DNA of 64,000 bases from G963665925 sp050596425 (lineage in GTDB: Bacteria > Bacillota > Clostridia > Peptostreptococcales > Acidaminobacteraceae): NCBI RefSeq assembly GCF_050596425.1, contig NZ_CP192292.1, forward strand, positions 3,410,001 through 3,474,000, written 5' to 3'. Numbering within the stretch: position 1 is the stretch's first letter; each line of letters begins with the position of its first letter. The notes under the pieces were generated by a model, which was given only the letters and a program-made list of their open reading frames with translations, was not told where the DNA came from and did not search any database. The translations under genes were made by a program, and so were the position numbers. Below are positions 50,310 through 59,428 of this stretch, in pieces.

Positions 50310-50819
50310 CTACCAGTGTTGAATAAAAACGTACTCATACTCATCTTCATATATTAGGATTCCCTTAGTTAAATCCTCAGTTACAATCAAAACATCGATA
50401 TATGAATGATGAATTACAACGTCTAATACTTCCTTGCACTCTTCAAAAGTCCTATAAAATGAAATAGGAAAATTATAGAACTCACGATTAGTTCTCAATA
50501 CTTTAGATCTAAAAGTAGCAGGATATAATATCACTTTTCTATCGAACAGTTCAATAAACTCTGAAAAAACCGAATCAAACCACTTCTGAACCTCTTCTTT
50601 TAGCGTATATCTAAACTTAACACTGGTTACAACAGAGGAATCCAATTTTTTGTATGCTAAATCATGAATTTTGACAGACTTATCGTTACTGACTTGATCT
50701 TTATCACCAAGTTCAACACCATACAAAGTGCGAAACTCCTCTAGTAATTGTTTTTTAGCGACTTCGAATTTACTAACTTCCTTTAGTTCAGCTAATCGAT
50801 CCTTCAAATTATTATCCAT
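50310..50819 (-). CDS. Hypothetical soluble protein
   Basis: 169 aa. Helical N terminus (LKDRLAELKEVSKFEVAKKQ), then alternating strands and helices; the C terminus IYEDEYEYVFIQHW is aromatic. No recognised domain. TAGGAG 6 nt before the ATG. Confidence 0.65.
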   Translation of the reverse strand: MDNNLKDRLAELKEVSKFEVAKKQLLEEFRTLYGVELGDKDQVSNDKSVKIHDLAYKKLDSSVVTSVKFRYTLKEEVQKWFDSVFSEFIELFDRKVILYPATFRSKVLRTNREFYNFPISFYRTFEECKEVLDVVIHHSYIDVLIVTEDLTKGILIYEDEYEYVFIQHW

Positions 50820-50856
50820 GATCTCTCCTACATAGACTCAGTATTTACTGTCTTTA

Positions 50857-50982
50857 TAACGTTCCCACGGTTCACGGTCGTTCGCCAGTCATTTCAACGC
50901 CTTTAGCTCAGTAACAGCAATAGACTTCATAATAACATTAACTTCGTCACCACAAGGCGAATGGCGGGACACCGCTGTGTTA
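50857..50982 (-). other. attC site, class 1
   Basis: attC of the 50991-51338 cassette. Confidence 0.92.
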
Positions 50983-50990
50983 TGTATAGT

Positions 50991-51338
50991 TTAATTCGTT
51001 CTACGAAGAATATACTTCGTATCCAGCTTATTCCTAATTGTATTAATCGGAATCAAAAGAATAATTAGTATCATTACTAGGTCATTTACAAAGGTCCCAT
51101 ATTCACCAATAGAATAAACCAAGTAATAGTTATACCCAACAATAAATAAAACAATTGAGTTAAAAAATGAGATAAGTAAGTAGTAAAGCAAAACTCTTTT
51201 TCTCACATTGAATTCTTGACCCTTTCGTAGTAGAGGTCGCTTTCTAAGCAGCAAAGACATAAATTCAATCAAAGCTCTGCCTCCTACGAATGCTAAAGCT
51301 ATCATCATAATAATTCTGAATAATCCCAAATGATTCAT
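50991..51338 (-). CDS. Small three-TM membrane protein
   Basis: 115 aa. Segments at about residues 8-28, 49-70 and 82-100; basic loop RKRPLLRKGQEFNVRKR between the first two. GAGAGG before the ATG. Unrecognised. Confidence 0.66.
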   Translation of the reverse strand: MNHLGLFRIIMMIALAFVGGRALIEFMSLLLRKRPLLRKGQEFNVRKRVLLYYLLISFFNSIVLFIVGYNYYLVYSIGEYGTFVNDLVMILIILLIPINTIRNKLDTKYILRRTN

Positions 51339-51377
51339 AAATTTTCCTCTCAGTACAAACTAGAATTAAATTTTACA

Positions 51378-51506
51378 TAACGTTCCCACGGTTCACGGTC
51401 GTGCGCTCGAATCTTCACAACATTTACGGATGTCGGGAATATTCTAAAACACCTGTTCAGAGCTAAATTTCTATTCACTCGGCGCATGGCGGGTACCGCT
51501 GTGTTA
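51378..51506 (-). other. attC site, class 5
   Basis: attC of family D copy 6. Confidence 0.92.
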
Positions 51507-51759
51507 TGTATTGTTCAAGGCCAGATTATCATTCTCACACTAGCTGATTTTGCTCACCAATAAAACACACTAACGTCTTTGATTTTTTAATTTCACTTTT
51601 CAAAACTGTGTTATACATGTTGACCACAATTCTAAATAAAATCATTTTCCAATTAAAATATTCTATTCAGAAAACTCGACATAGCTCTCTATGCTCTAAT
51701 TCTATGTTCACAACTAGCTTAATATACTTCTATGCTGAGACTTGGTCTTGAATTTTACA
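51507..51759 (-). mobile_element. Family D repeated cassette, copy 6
   Basis: 36-aa frame intact at 51535-51645. Tandem with copy 7. Confidence 0.72.
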
Positions 51760-51887
51760 TAACGTTCCCACGGTTCACGGTCGTGCGCTCGAATCTTAAC
51801 AATATTTGTGGATGTCGGGAATATTCTAAAAGCCCAGTTCAAAGTTAAACTCTATTCACTCGGCGCATGGCGGGTACCGCTGTGTTA
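51760..51887 (-). other. attC site, class 5
   Basis: attC of family D copy 7; nearly identical to 24620-24747. Confidence 0.92.
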
Positions 51888-52140
51888 TGTATTGTTCAAG
51901 GCCAGATTATCATTCTCACACTAGCTGATTTTGCTCACCAATAAAACACACTAACGTCTTTGATTTTTTTATTTCACTTTTCAAAACTGTGTTATACATG
52001 TTGACCACAATTCTAAATAAAGTCATTTTCCAATTAAAATATTCTATTAAAAACACTCGACATTGCTCTCCATGCTCTAATTCTATGTTCGCAACTAGCT
52101 TAATATACTTCTATGCTAAGACTTGGTCTTGAATTTTACA
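51888..52140 (-). mobile_element. Family D repeated cassette, copy 7
   Basis: 36-aa frame intact at 51916-52026. Confidence 0.72.
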
Positions 52141-52265
52141 TAACGTTCCCACGACTCCCGATCGTGCCCCCACTTTTTCAATCTAATTAACGTCGCATAA
52201 ATAACACACCGCGGAACACTTCAAACCCAGTCATTTCAAGGGGCATGTTGGGAGTCGCTGTGTTA
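52141..52265 (-). other. attC site, class 3 variant
   Basis: Arms CGACTCCCGA and GGGAGTCG covary. Supplies the stop codon (52263-52265) of the next gene. Confidence 0.92.
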
Positions 52266-52727
52266 GATGCTGTTTTTCTCGGTTTCTACTTCGTATTTTC
52301 TCCATTCAGATTCATACTGTTCTCTACTAAAAATAAAGGGGCTCATTCCTTCATATGTCCACTTTTCAATACTTCGATGTGGTTGTTCAAATTCACTCCA
52401 AATTACAGTATCATCTAATACGCTAATCTTTACTTCGAAAGGCCAACATCCATAGCAACCACATGGACAGTCTAGTACGGTTACTTTGCCCTCCGTGTAA
52501 ACAAGAGCAGGATCTGGATTCCCAAATAAGAGTTCTGAGGGATAGAAAATATATTCTGGAGTAATTCCAATATATCCTCCTGCCAAATCTGGATGACCTT
52601 CCTCTTCAGCATATGGTTTCTCTACTTCTTTTAGAATTTCTGTTAGTTTTCTGTTGTTTATAATGATCTCTACTACTTCATATCCTTCTTCTTCGCAGAG
52701 TACTTTTCTTAGTTCAATCCTATCCAT
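52263..52727 (-). CDS. Hypothetical protein with CxCGCxGC motif
   Basis: 154 aa, acidic and soluble. Residues about 87-94 read CPCGCYGC, followed by WPFEVKISVLDDTVIWSEFE; the N-terminal half has YIGITPEYIFYPSELLFG. The Cys cluster could bind zinc. The motif and its following V...V.W pattern recur in the next cassette's protein (52904). GAGGTG before the ATG; the stop codon lies in the attC. Confidence 0.7.
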   Translation of the reverse strand: MDRIELRKVLCEEEGYEVVEIIINNRKLTEILKEVEKPYAEEEGHPDLAGGYIGITPEYIFYPSELLFGNPDPALVYTEGKVTVLDCPCGCYGCWPFEVKISVLDDTVIWSEFEQPHRSIEKWTYEGMSPFIFSREQYESEWRKYEVETEKNSI

Positions 52728-52778
52728 TGTTCACCTCAATACTTTGCATATATTCAATGACCAGAGAAAAATGGCAAC

Positions 52779-52906
52779 TAACGTTCCCACGGTTCACGCT
52801 CGTTCGCCCACTTATTGCAACATGTTCAATGTCGTATAAACATTTCACTGCGGAACACTCATAAACTCAATAATCTCAGGGCGAATGGCGGGACACCGCT
52901 GTGTTA
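52779..52906 (-). other. attC site, class 1
   Basis: Supplies the stop codon (52904-52906) of the next gene. Confidence 0.93.
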
Positions 52907-53398
52907 TGTGAGGGTATTTGGCGTCTTCTGAGCTTTAACTGTGTCAGTCTGATTTCTGAATTCAGATAAGTATGGCTTCAAATATCCACCGGCAACACCA
53001 ACCGTTAGCTCCCCACCAACATTATTACTAAAATATGCTTCTATACTTTTATATACTTCCTCAGCGACTTCAAGGATATTGCTCCAACTTACTTCATAAG
53101 TGAATGACTCCAACATTTCATCTTCAACAAAGTCATTTTCAGGAGCGTATAAGTTTTCGAGCACGTAAGCACTTTCAGTGTGTTTTACTTTGCTATAAAA
53201 TCCACCACAACCAAATATTCCGCATGTACAGGTGAAATACTCAAACACACCTTCATTACTTAGCGAACGATAAAACTCATGAATATCAAGAATGTCTTCC
53301 ATTTTCTTACCGTCAGCAACTAATGTAACAAATATGGCACTACCTGTGTTACTGACAGGACTCTCTTCTACTTCGATCTCAACACGAAACTCAGTCAT
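52904..53398 (-). CDS. Hypothetical protein with CxCGxxGC motif
   Basis: 164 aa, soluble, acidic. FTCTCGIFGCGGFYSKVKHT (about residues 56-75) has the same CxCGxxGC spacing as the protein at 52263. IFVTLVADGKKMEDILDIHE lies in front. AGGAG 6 nt before the ATG. The last residues end directly in the attC TAA. Function unknown. Confidence 0.7.
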   Translation of the reverse strand: MTEFRVEIEVEESPVSNTGSAIFVTLVADGKKMEDILDIHEFYRSLSNEGVFEYFTCTCGIFGCGGFYSKVKHTESAYVLENLYAPENDFVEDEMLESFTYEVSWSNILEVAEEVYKSIEAYFSNNVGGELTVGVAGGYLKPYLSEFRNQTDTVKAQKTPNTLT

Positions 53399-53426
53399 TA
53401 TTCTCTCCTAGGCAAATTCTCTTACA

Positions 53427-53552
53427 TAACGTTTCCACGGTTCACGGTCGTTCGCCTTGTTATTGCAATACTTTCAGCTATTCAGAATCATAAGCTATGT
53501 AAAGTCACAAAGTATGTCATCACCAGGCGAATGGCGGGACACCGCTGTGTTA
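53427..53552 (-). other. attC site, class 1
   Basis: Near copy of 19278-19403, here attached to the 53571-53990 gene. Confidence 0.93.
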
Positions 53553-53570
53553 TGTGCTGTTTTTAGTGGC

Positions 53571-53990
53571 TTAATGACAATTTTCACACGAATAATTCGT
53601 ATGCCCTCTATCAGGCCAGCATTTTTGTCCCCACTTTACATTAGATATAACCCAAGACTCGTCAACATCTTGAATTAATTTGATGATGTATTTAGCTCCA
53701 TATACTGAATCATCCTGATAATTATCTTCAATTATAGTAATAGTTGCTTCAGAGTCCTCTTTAACTACATCTACGTTTCGTCTTACACCATTTTCAATTT
53801 CACCAGCAAACTTTAATGCTACCTTCTCTGGATCATAGACCCATTCCTCATTTTCTAAACTTGCAAATGATACTTCTTTATTGAACTCTTTAAAATCTAT
53901 ATCCACAAGCCTCTCCTTAACAGAATAATTATAATAAAATACTGATAGTACAATTAAACATATGATTAATATTACTCTAATTACTTTCAT
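53571..53990 (-). CDS. Single-TM protein with CWPxRGH C-terminal motif
   Basis: 139 aa. One N-terminal hydrophobic helix (VIRVILIICLIVLSVFYY) that is a membrane anchor or signal. The outer domain contains ATITIIEDNYQDDSVYGAKY and WVISNVKWGQ, and ends KCWPDRGHTNYSCENC. I recall a widespread uncharacterised group with the same C-terminal C.pGRGH..w....C end. GAGAGG before the ATG. Confidence 0.7.
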   Translation of the reverse strand: MKVIRVILIICLIVLSVFYYNYSVKERLVDIDFKEFNKEVSFASLENEEWVYDPEKVALKFAGEIENGVRRNVDVVKEDSEATITIIEDNYQDDSVYGAKYIIKLIQDVDESWVISNVKWGQKCWPDRGHTNYSCENCH

Positions 53991-54032
53991 AAAATTTGCC
54001 TCTCAACATAAACTAAACTAAAAATGGCACCA

Positions 54033-54159
54033 TAACGTTCCTGCAATTCCCGACGAGCCCCAGTCCCATTCTATACACTAACTATTTTACCATTATTTAG
54101 CTGTATAATGAAAACCCCATTTTGTATAAAACGGGGCATGTTTGGGAATTGACATGTTA
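54033..54159 (-). other. attC site, class 3
   Basis: attC of the 54182-55837 cassette; near copy of 6328-6454. Confidence 0.93.
54108..54136 (-). terminator. Intrinsic-terminator-like hairpin inside attC
   Basis: Minus strand CCCCGTTTT-ATAC-AAAATGGGG followed by TTTTCATT. Confidence 0.65.
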
Positions 54160-54181
54160 TGTGAAGTTAAAAACGCAATTA

Positions 54182-55837
54182 CTACCTGACTGTAATAAGT
54201 TGAAAGTGATCATCCTGAAGTATATATAGATTTTCTACAGCATACCCATTTGAGTAATATGTACATCCTAGGTATGTTCCCTTCAGTTCAGCATATTCTA
54301 TATTATGATTAGTTCCCACAAAAGTTTCTAATTCAACTACTTCCAATGTGTTCAAATCCAGTCTTTCGATTTTTGTATCAATCGACATATCTTCGTTTGT
54401 GACGCTTCGAGATGAGTATAAAAACCCATTATTTATACCAAGTACATAATTAGGTTCATATGTTCGTTTGCCAATTATAGAATTATCTTTATCATATATG
54501 ATTTTACTTTCCATGAGCGTTTCATATTCATTGTCTTTATTGTCATATCTAATTAACTTATAGTATTGACTCATCTCCACTTCATTCCATACTGGAGTTT
54601 CATCATCATTATATTCAGGTGATAACTTTCGATCATAATATATTATATATATATCCTCACTGCCTTGAACTATTTCAACACTAAATCCAGTCATTAATTT
54701 TCTTAAAGTATTTGCGGAAGGATCATATTCGTATAAGTGCTCCATATCCAAGTAACTAGTTCCATATTTTTCGGCGTTAAGTTCATATACAGTAAAATAT
54801 ATTTTCCCGTTTGATATAGTAAAGCTTGATGCGCTAGCGTACCCATATACACTTCCTACAGTTTCCTTCTTCCCGGTTATAAGATCATATCGATTTAAAT
54901 ATACCGTATAATCAAAATCATCGGTTATTGGATCTAAAGAATATGCATATCGCCCAAATATCATGTCCACAGAATCTATATTCTCAATGTACTCATACTC
55001 TAAATCGCTTAGTCGAATTCTCAATAAGATTTCGTAATCTGATTCGTTTATATTTTTGTTAATTACATTTACATATAGAAATTTATCTGTCAAATGAACC
55101 AGAACTGGATAATTCCAATTAAAATCTATATGGGGATCTAATACTATTTTTTTCTTTTCTCCTGTATTTTTATATTCTAAATAAAGATGCCTTCCATCAA
55201 GTTTATATACAGCATGGCTTTCATTATTATCTAGCCAGAAATCATAAGTCTTACTAATACGTTCTTCTTTTTTTGAAGTACTATTTAAATACTTATTGAA
55301 GATTAACTGCCCCTCAGTATCTATACAGGAAAGAGCTTTATATACAAAATCAATTGCTCTATCGAAATTCAATGACTGATCTTTAGGATAAACACTTGAA
55401 TCAAACAGTTCATATTTCAAACCTGCACCTATTATTCTCCTATGATCATTTGCATCAACTATGTCAAAAGTACCAAGTAATCTAAGTAAATATATTGAAA
55501 ACTCAAACTCTGTCATTTCTTTTGCATTATTAATCAATCGATCATTTAATATACCTTTATCAACTAGATACTCAATCGCAATACTTAATGTGTTATCTGA
55601 ATAGAGATTTGCTTCTGAATCTAACTCTATTTCTACTGAATCTTCATCTGTTAATACATCATATAATAGTATAATGGCATCTGCCTGTGATAAAATTTTC
55701 TCATAATTATGTGTATAGTCTTCTTCATTTAGTATTTCCATATCAACCAGTACATCGAAATTCAAACCTTCTGCTCCATAACTAACTGTATTAAATGTAA
55801 CGAAAGTAATGATAATAATTAGTATTTTCCTATACAT
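54182..55837 (-). CDS. Exported SLH-like and beta-propeller protein
   Basis: 551 aa. Signal peptide (YRKILIIIITFVTFNTVSYG, cut near residue 22). Residues about 30-185 contain two to three degenerate S-layer-homology-like modules (ILSQADAIILLYDVLTDEDS; LNFDRAIDFVYKALSCID). From about 200 onward the sequence alternates YxLDxxxLYL-type strands, for example HAVYKLDGRHLYLEY, VLVHLTDKFLYVNVI and SFTISNGKIYFTVYE, like DUF5050 propellers. Inferred: cell-wall-associated surface protein. AAAGGAG 7 nt before the ATG. Confidence 0.78.
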   Translation of the reverse strand: MYRKILIIIITFVTFNTVSYGAEGLNFDVLVDMEILNEEDYTHNYEKILSQADAIILLYDVLTDEDSVEIELDSEANLYSDNTLSIAIEYLVDKGILNDRLINNAKEMTEFEFSIYLLRLLGTFDIVDANDHRRIIGAGLKYELFDSSVYPKDQSLNFDRAIDFVYKALSCIDTEGQLIFNKYLNSTSKKEERISKTYDFWLDNNESHAVYKLDGRHLYLEYKNTGEKKKIVLDPHIDFNWNYPVLVHLTDKFLYVNVINKNINESDYEILLRIRLSDLEYEYIENIDSVDMIFGRYAYSLDPITDDFDYTVYLNRYDLITGKKETVGSVYGYASASSFTISNGKIYFTVYELNAEKYGTSYLDMEHLYEYDPSANTLRKLMTGFSVEIVQGSEDIYIIYYDRKLSPEYNDDETPVWNEVEMSQYYKLIRYDNKDNEYETLMESKIIYDKDNSIIGKRTYEPNYVLGINNGFLYSSRSVTNEDMSIDTKIERLDLNTLEVVELETFVGTNHNIEYAELKGTYLGCTYYSNGYAVENLYILQDDHFQLITVR

Positions 55838-55878
55838 GTGTTTCTCCTTTTAAGGCTATTTAAGTTTTTAATTTTACA

Positions 55879-56007
55879 TAACGTTCCCACGGTTCACGGT
55901 CGCGCGCTCGAATCTTCACAATATTTGCGAATGTCGGGAATATTCTGAAACACCTGTTCAAAGCTAAATTTCTGTTCACTCGGCGCATGGCGGGTACCGC
56001 TGTGTTA
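55879..56007 (-). other. attC site, class 5
   Basis: attC of family D copy 8; left arm CGGTCGCGCGCTC. Confidence 0.92.
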
Positions 56008-56260
56008 TGTATTGTTCAAGGCCAGATTATCATTCTCACGCTAACTGATTTTGCTCGCCAGTAAAACACACTAATATCTTTGATTTTTCAATTCTGCTTT
56101 TCATAACAGTGATATGCATGTTTACCACAATACTAAATAGAGTCATTTTCCAATTAAAATATTCTATTAAGAACACTCGACATAGCTCTCCATGCTCTAA
56201 TTCTATGTTCACAACTACCTTAATATACTTCTATGCTGAGACTTGGTCTTGAATTTTACA
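56008..56260 (-). mobile_element. Family D repeated cassette, copy 8
   Basis: 36-aa frame intact at 56036-56146, with silent changes (CTA for TTA, AGC for AGT). Confidence 0.72.
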
Positions 56261-56388
56261 TAACGTTCCCACGGTTCACGCTCGTTTGCCCACTTATTGC
56301 AACGCGACCAATGTCGTATAAACATTTCCCTGCTGAACATTCCAAAACTCCGTCACCACCGGGCGAATGGCGGGACACCGCTGTGTTA
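56261..56388 (-). other. attC site, class 1
   Basis: attC of the 56441-56830 cassette. Confidence 0.92.
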
Positions 56389-56440
56389 TGTATAGGCAGA
56401 TGGGAATGTCTAACACATAAACTTTATAGATTCGAGATAC

Positions 56441-56830
56441 TTAATCTACGTTTTTCTTTTCAATATTCATAGTTTTGGAAACAACCCAACCGTTTAGACC
56501 ATATGACGAACTTATCACAAAATACTTCATTTCTTCTTCTATTAGTCTATTTCTCAGTTCATCAAGATTATTGAAATTCATTGGCCAACAATAAACAGAT
56601 TGACTGAGTATCAACTCATAATTTGAATCAATGAACTTTGAAATGTTATACTCCATTACATCGAGTATAATACTACCTGAGATTTCATGTTCAAACTTAT
56701 GTGCTACAACACCATTGAATTTGAAATTTACATGCTCATTTTCTTCTCTATATAATGTTCTGAATAAAATTGATTTATTCTCTAAATCAACTAAATAGGA
56801 CATAATTACATTGTCGTGTAAACTTATCAT
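56441..56830 (-). CDS. Hypothetical soluble protein
   Basis: 129 aa. VIMSYLVDLENKSILFRTLY and NFKFNGVVAHKFEHEISGSI at the N terminus, then ILSQSVYCWPMNFNNLDELR. I recall similar small proteins of unknown function in Firmicutes. GGGAGG is 14 nt before the ATG, further than usual, so the start could be downstream. Confidence 0.65.
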   Translation of the reverse strand: MISLHDNVIMSYLVDLENKSILFRTLYREENEHVNFKFNGVVAHKFEHEISGSIILDVMEYNISKFIDSNYELILSQSVYCWPMNFNNLDELRNRLIEEEMKYFVISSSYGLNGWVVSKTMNIEKKNVD

Positions 56831-56863
56831 CGGATCACTTTATACCTCCCAGCTGCTTTTACA

Positions 56864-56988
56864 TAACGTTCCCGCCATTCCCGATGGACGCCTTCTGGTT
56901 ACAAAGCATAGAATTCTTAATTAATACGAGCTCCGCAACAACTCTAAACTCTGTAACCACAAGGCGTCTGTTGGGAATGGACGTGTTA
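56864..56988 (-). other. attC site, class 3 variant
   Basis: Arms GCCATTCCCGATGGACGCC and GGCGTCTGTTGGGAATGG covary. attC of the only cassette with a + strand gene. Confidence 0.92.
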
Positions 56989-57124
56989 TATATAGTTTTT
57001 CTCGCTTTTGTTCTACAATTTGTTCAATATTCTATACGAGTTTTGGGTATTCTATTTTAATCCATTATTATTAGTTTAAATTAAAGGCAATTATATCGCT
57101 GATGCTTTGTAAGGAGAATTTCTA

Positions 57125-58123
57125 ATGAAAGATTTTACGTTCAAACAAGAGGTTGGCACACAAACCGACATGGATAGTAGCTATACATCTCACGTACCTG
57201 ATGATCAGGAATCTGTAAAGCACCATTATAAAGCTTTACAGAGTTCTGATACTAAAAGTGTTGAAATTCAAAGTCCGTTTGATGTGAGTGACGGACAACA
57301 TGCCTTTGCTGATATGCCTCAAGATACAACTTTTGACATTAGAACACCATTTGGTTACGCAACTATGTCACATTCTCCATATGGTGACAAAACTTTTGGT
57401 GTTTATATTAAAGAACTAGAAGCATTACAAGGTGCAACATCTATTAATGGAACTAGTTATCTGAACATAATTAATATGTTGTTCCTGCAAAGTAAAAACT
57501 CTTCCGATATTGCTACTGCATTACTAAATAATGATTTATCCTTTTTTTCTCAAGATATACCAAGACAAGCGGCTGCTACTTTGATTTCAATAATTCGAGT
57601 CGCAGAACAATGGCGTGCAGATGGCGCTTCGGAACTATGGCATGCGGTTCTTAAACTCGCAAGCAACGGTTTGGTCAATCTTGAAAACCTTGAAGAACTG
57701 AAAACTGTATTTCCATTCATACATTCCGCAGATTCAGGAAGACACATGATTGTCGGGCTTCAAAGAGCAATAAAAACGTCAAATTATGCTGATTTACCAC
57801 CTCTTTATCTTAAACTGATTCAAGAACTAAAGAACACTTCATTTGCTGACATCAAAGTAGATGATAAATTAGCTGTATTCAAAAATAGAAATAAGAGTTA
57901 CAAATCTGCTATGAAACCTCGTCGACATGCAACCATCGATAGTAGACTCAGACAAATCCCTGCAAAAGTTTCTAAAAAAAAGCATTCAACTAAATCAAGA
58001 CTAAGAACTGCTTCAGATGTCCGCGCAACAGCTTTTTCGAAACTTCCTAAAAGAAAACTTCCACCACGCCGTAATAGAGATCTTGCTATAGATAGGATTC
58101 TCAGAATTACAGAAGACTATTAG
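57125..58123 (+). CDS. Hypothetical protein, opposite orientation to the array
   Basis: 332 aa, soluble. The first 90 residues are polar and low in hydrophobicity (VGTQTDMDSSYTSHVPDDQE), then an alpha-helical middle (about 95-250), then a strongly basic C terminus of about 70 residues (KKKHSTKSRLRT, FSKLPKRKLPPRRNRD) that could bind nucleic acid or an anionic surface. No known domain recognised. TAAGGAG 8 nt before the ATG fixes the start. Because it reads against the array it needs its own promoter, which I could not pick out in the AT-rich 135-base leader. Confidence 0.75.
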   Translation: MKDFTFKQEVGTQTDMDSSYTSHVPDDQESVKHHYKALQSSDTKSVEIQSPFDVSDGQHAFADMPQDTTFDIRTPFGYATMSHSPYGDKTFGVYIKELEALQGATSINGTSYLNIINMLFLQSKNSSDIATALLNNDLSFFSQDIPRQAAATLISIIRVAEQWRADGASELWHAVLKLASNGLVNLENLEELKTVFPFIHSADSGRHMIVGLQRAIKTSNYADLPPLYLKLIQELKNTSFADIKVDDKLAVFKNRNKSYKSAMKPRRHATIDSRLRQIPAKVSKKKHSTKSRLRTASDVRATAFSKLPKRKLPPRRNRDLAIDRILRITEDY

Positions 58124-58314
58124 ACAAATAAATTAAATAAGCTTTTCTCTTGCCGAACTAATCAAGAAATACAACCAATAATTTTAAGAAGCTAGGCAAA
58201 CGATATCACTTATCATCTCAATAGTATTACATGACAGTTTATTTTAAGTAATAGTCAATGCGAGATGCCAGTTTTAACTTTGTGATCATATTAAACTAAG
58301 AGAAAAATTGTATA

Positions 58315-58440
58315 TAACGTTCCCACGGTTCACGCTCGTTTGCCACTTACGTCAACACTTTTAGCTTGTTCATAACAGTAAACTTGATAACACTATTAAC
58401 TATGTCACCACCAGGCGAATGGCGGGACACCGCTGTGTTA
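58315..58440 (-). other. attC site, class 1
   Basis: Near-identical to 9446-9571, here attached to family B copy 9. Confidence 0.93.
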
Positions 58441-59275
58441 GATGGCGTTGCCTGTATGATGTGTTGAAGTATAGTAAACCAACAGACTCATTTAATGAGA
58501 TGTCGAATTACATTCAGATACCTAGCACGTAAATGTCTTGGACACTTCTCAGCGGAATATTACCCTATACCTATTTAAAGATTTACACCCAGCCTAAGAA
58601 TGCATTCATTTCAAGAAACCAACCCCATAGTAAATATGGAGCTGTGTCCGAAAGTCACAAATAATTGGCACTGTAAAATTCAAAACTAACTTCAGCCGTT
58701 CTAATTTAAAGATATTATCTGTACCTTCACAACCAGGCTTGTTCAAACTGAATTCAGCGCTGCTTTTGAGTGTTCTCTACGATGACCAGGGCTTGCTCTC
58801 TTTTCGTATAAGGCGATTTTCGTTTTCAAGTTGCATATAGAAAGCTAGTCATTCGGTGCTAGATGTAAGGCCTACAGTAAAACAAGAAATTATAATAGAC
58901 CGCCGAATCTCTTAAATAATGAAATTGAAGTTAATAATATTGCCGGAGTATAAAGCCAAATGTATATGAAGGCCCAACAAACCTAGATGCAATTTGAAGG
59001 ACGAAAACCTTGGAGCCTACAGTCTATATTAATGAATACGATGAACTCATATACCAAATTACTTCGTTGCAAGCACTTACTTATTAAGTGAATTGCAGTC
59101 AGATAAACATTAATTCCTAAACGTATTCAAAGCGCTGAGTTTCGTTTGAAAGAACAAGGCTCTAATGCAAAATTCATTACCACCTCTCCATTCAGAGGCG
59201 TTAAAGTACAGTCCATACCAATATTAGCGTGCCAATTAAACTAACTGCTTAAACTTAAACGTAGATAATGCCAAC
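58441..59275 (-). mobile_element. Family B repeated cassette, copy 9
   Basis: Short frame MQLENENRLIRKESKPWSS intact. Carries a class 1 attC instead of class 2. Confidence 0.7.
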
Positions 59276-59402
59276 TAACGTCCCCACGGTTCACGCTCGT
59301 TCGCCCACTTATTGCAACGCGACCAATGTTGTATAAACATTTCCCTGTGGAACATTCCAAACTCCTTCACCACCGGGCGAATGGCGGGACACCGCTGTGT
59401 TA
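59276..59402 (-). other. attC site, class 1
   Basis: attC of the 59429-60055 cassette; starts TAACGTCCCC. Confidence 0.92.
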
Positions 59403-59428
59403 TGCGCTGGTTTTAACATACTACTTCG

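Noticed and set aside
57550..57747. 65-codon minus strand frame opposite the + strand gene
   Set aside because: Shadow of the larger gene; no ribosome site.
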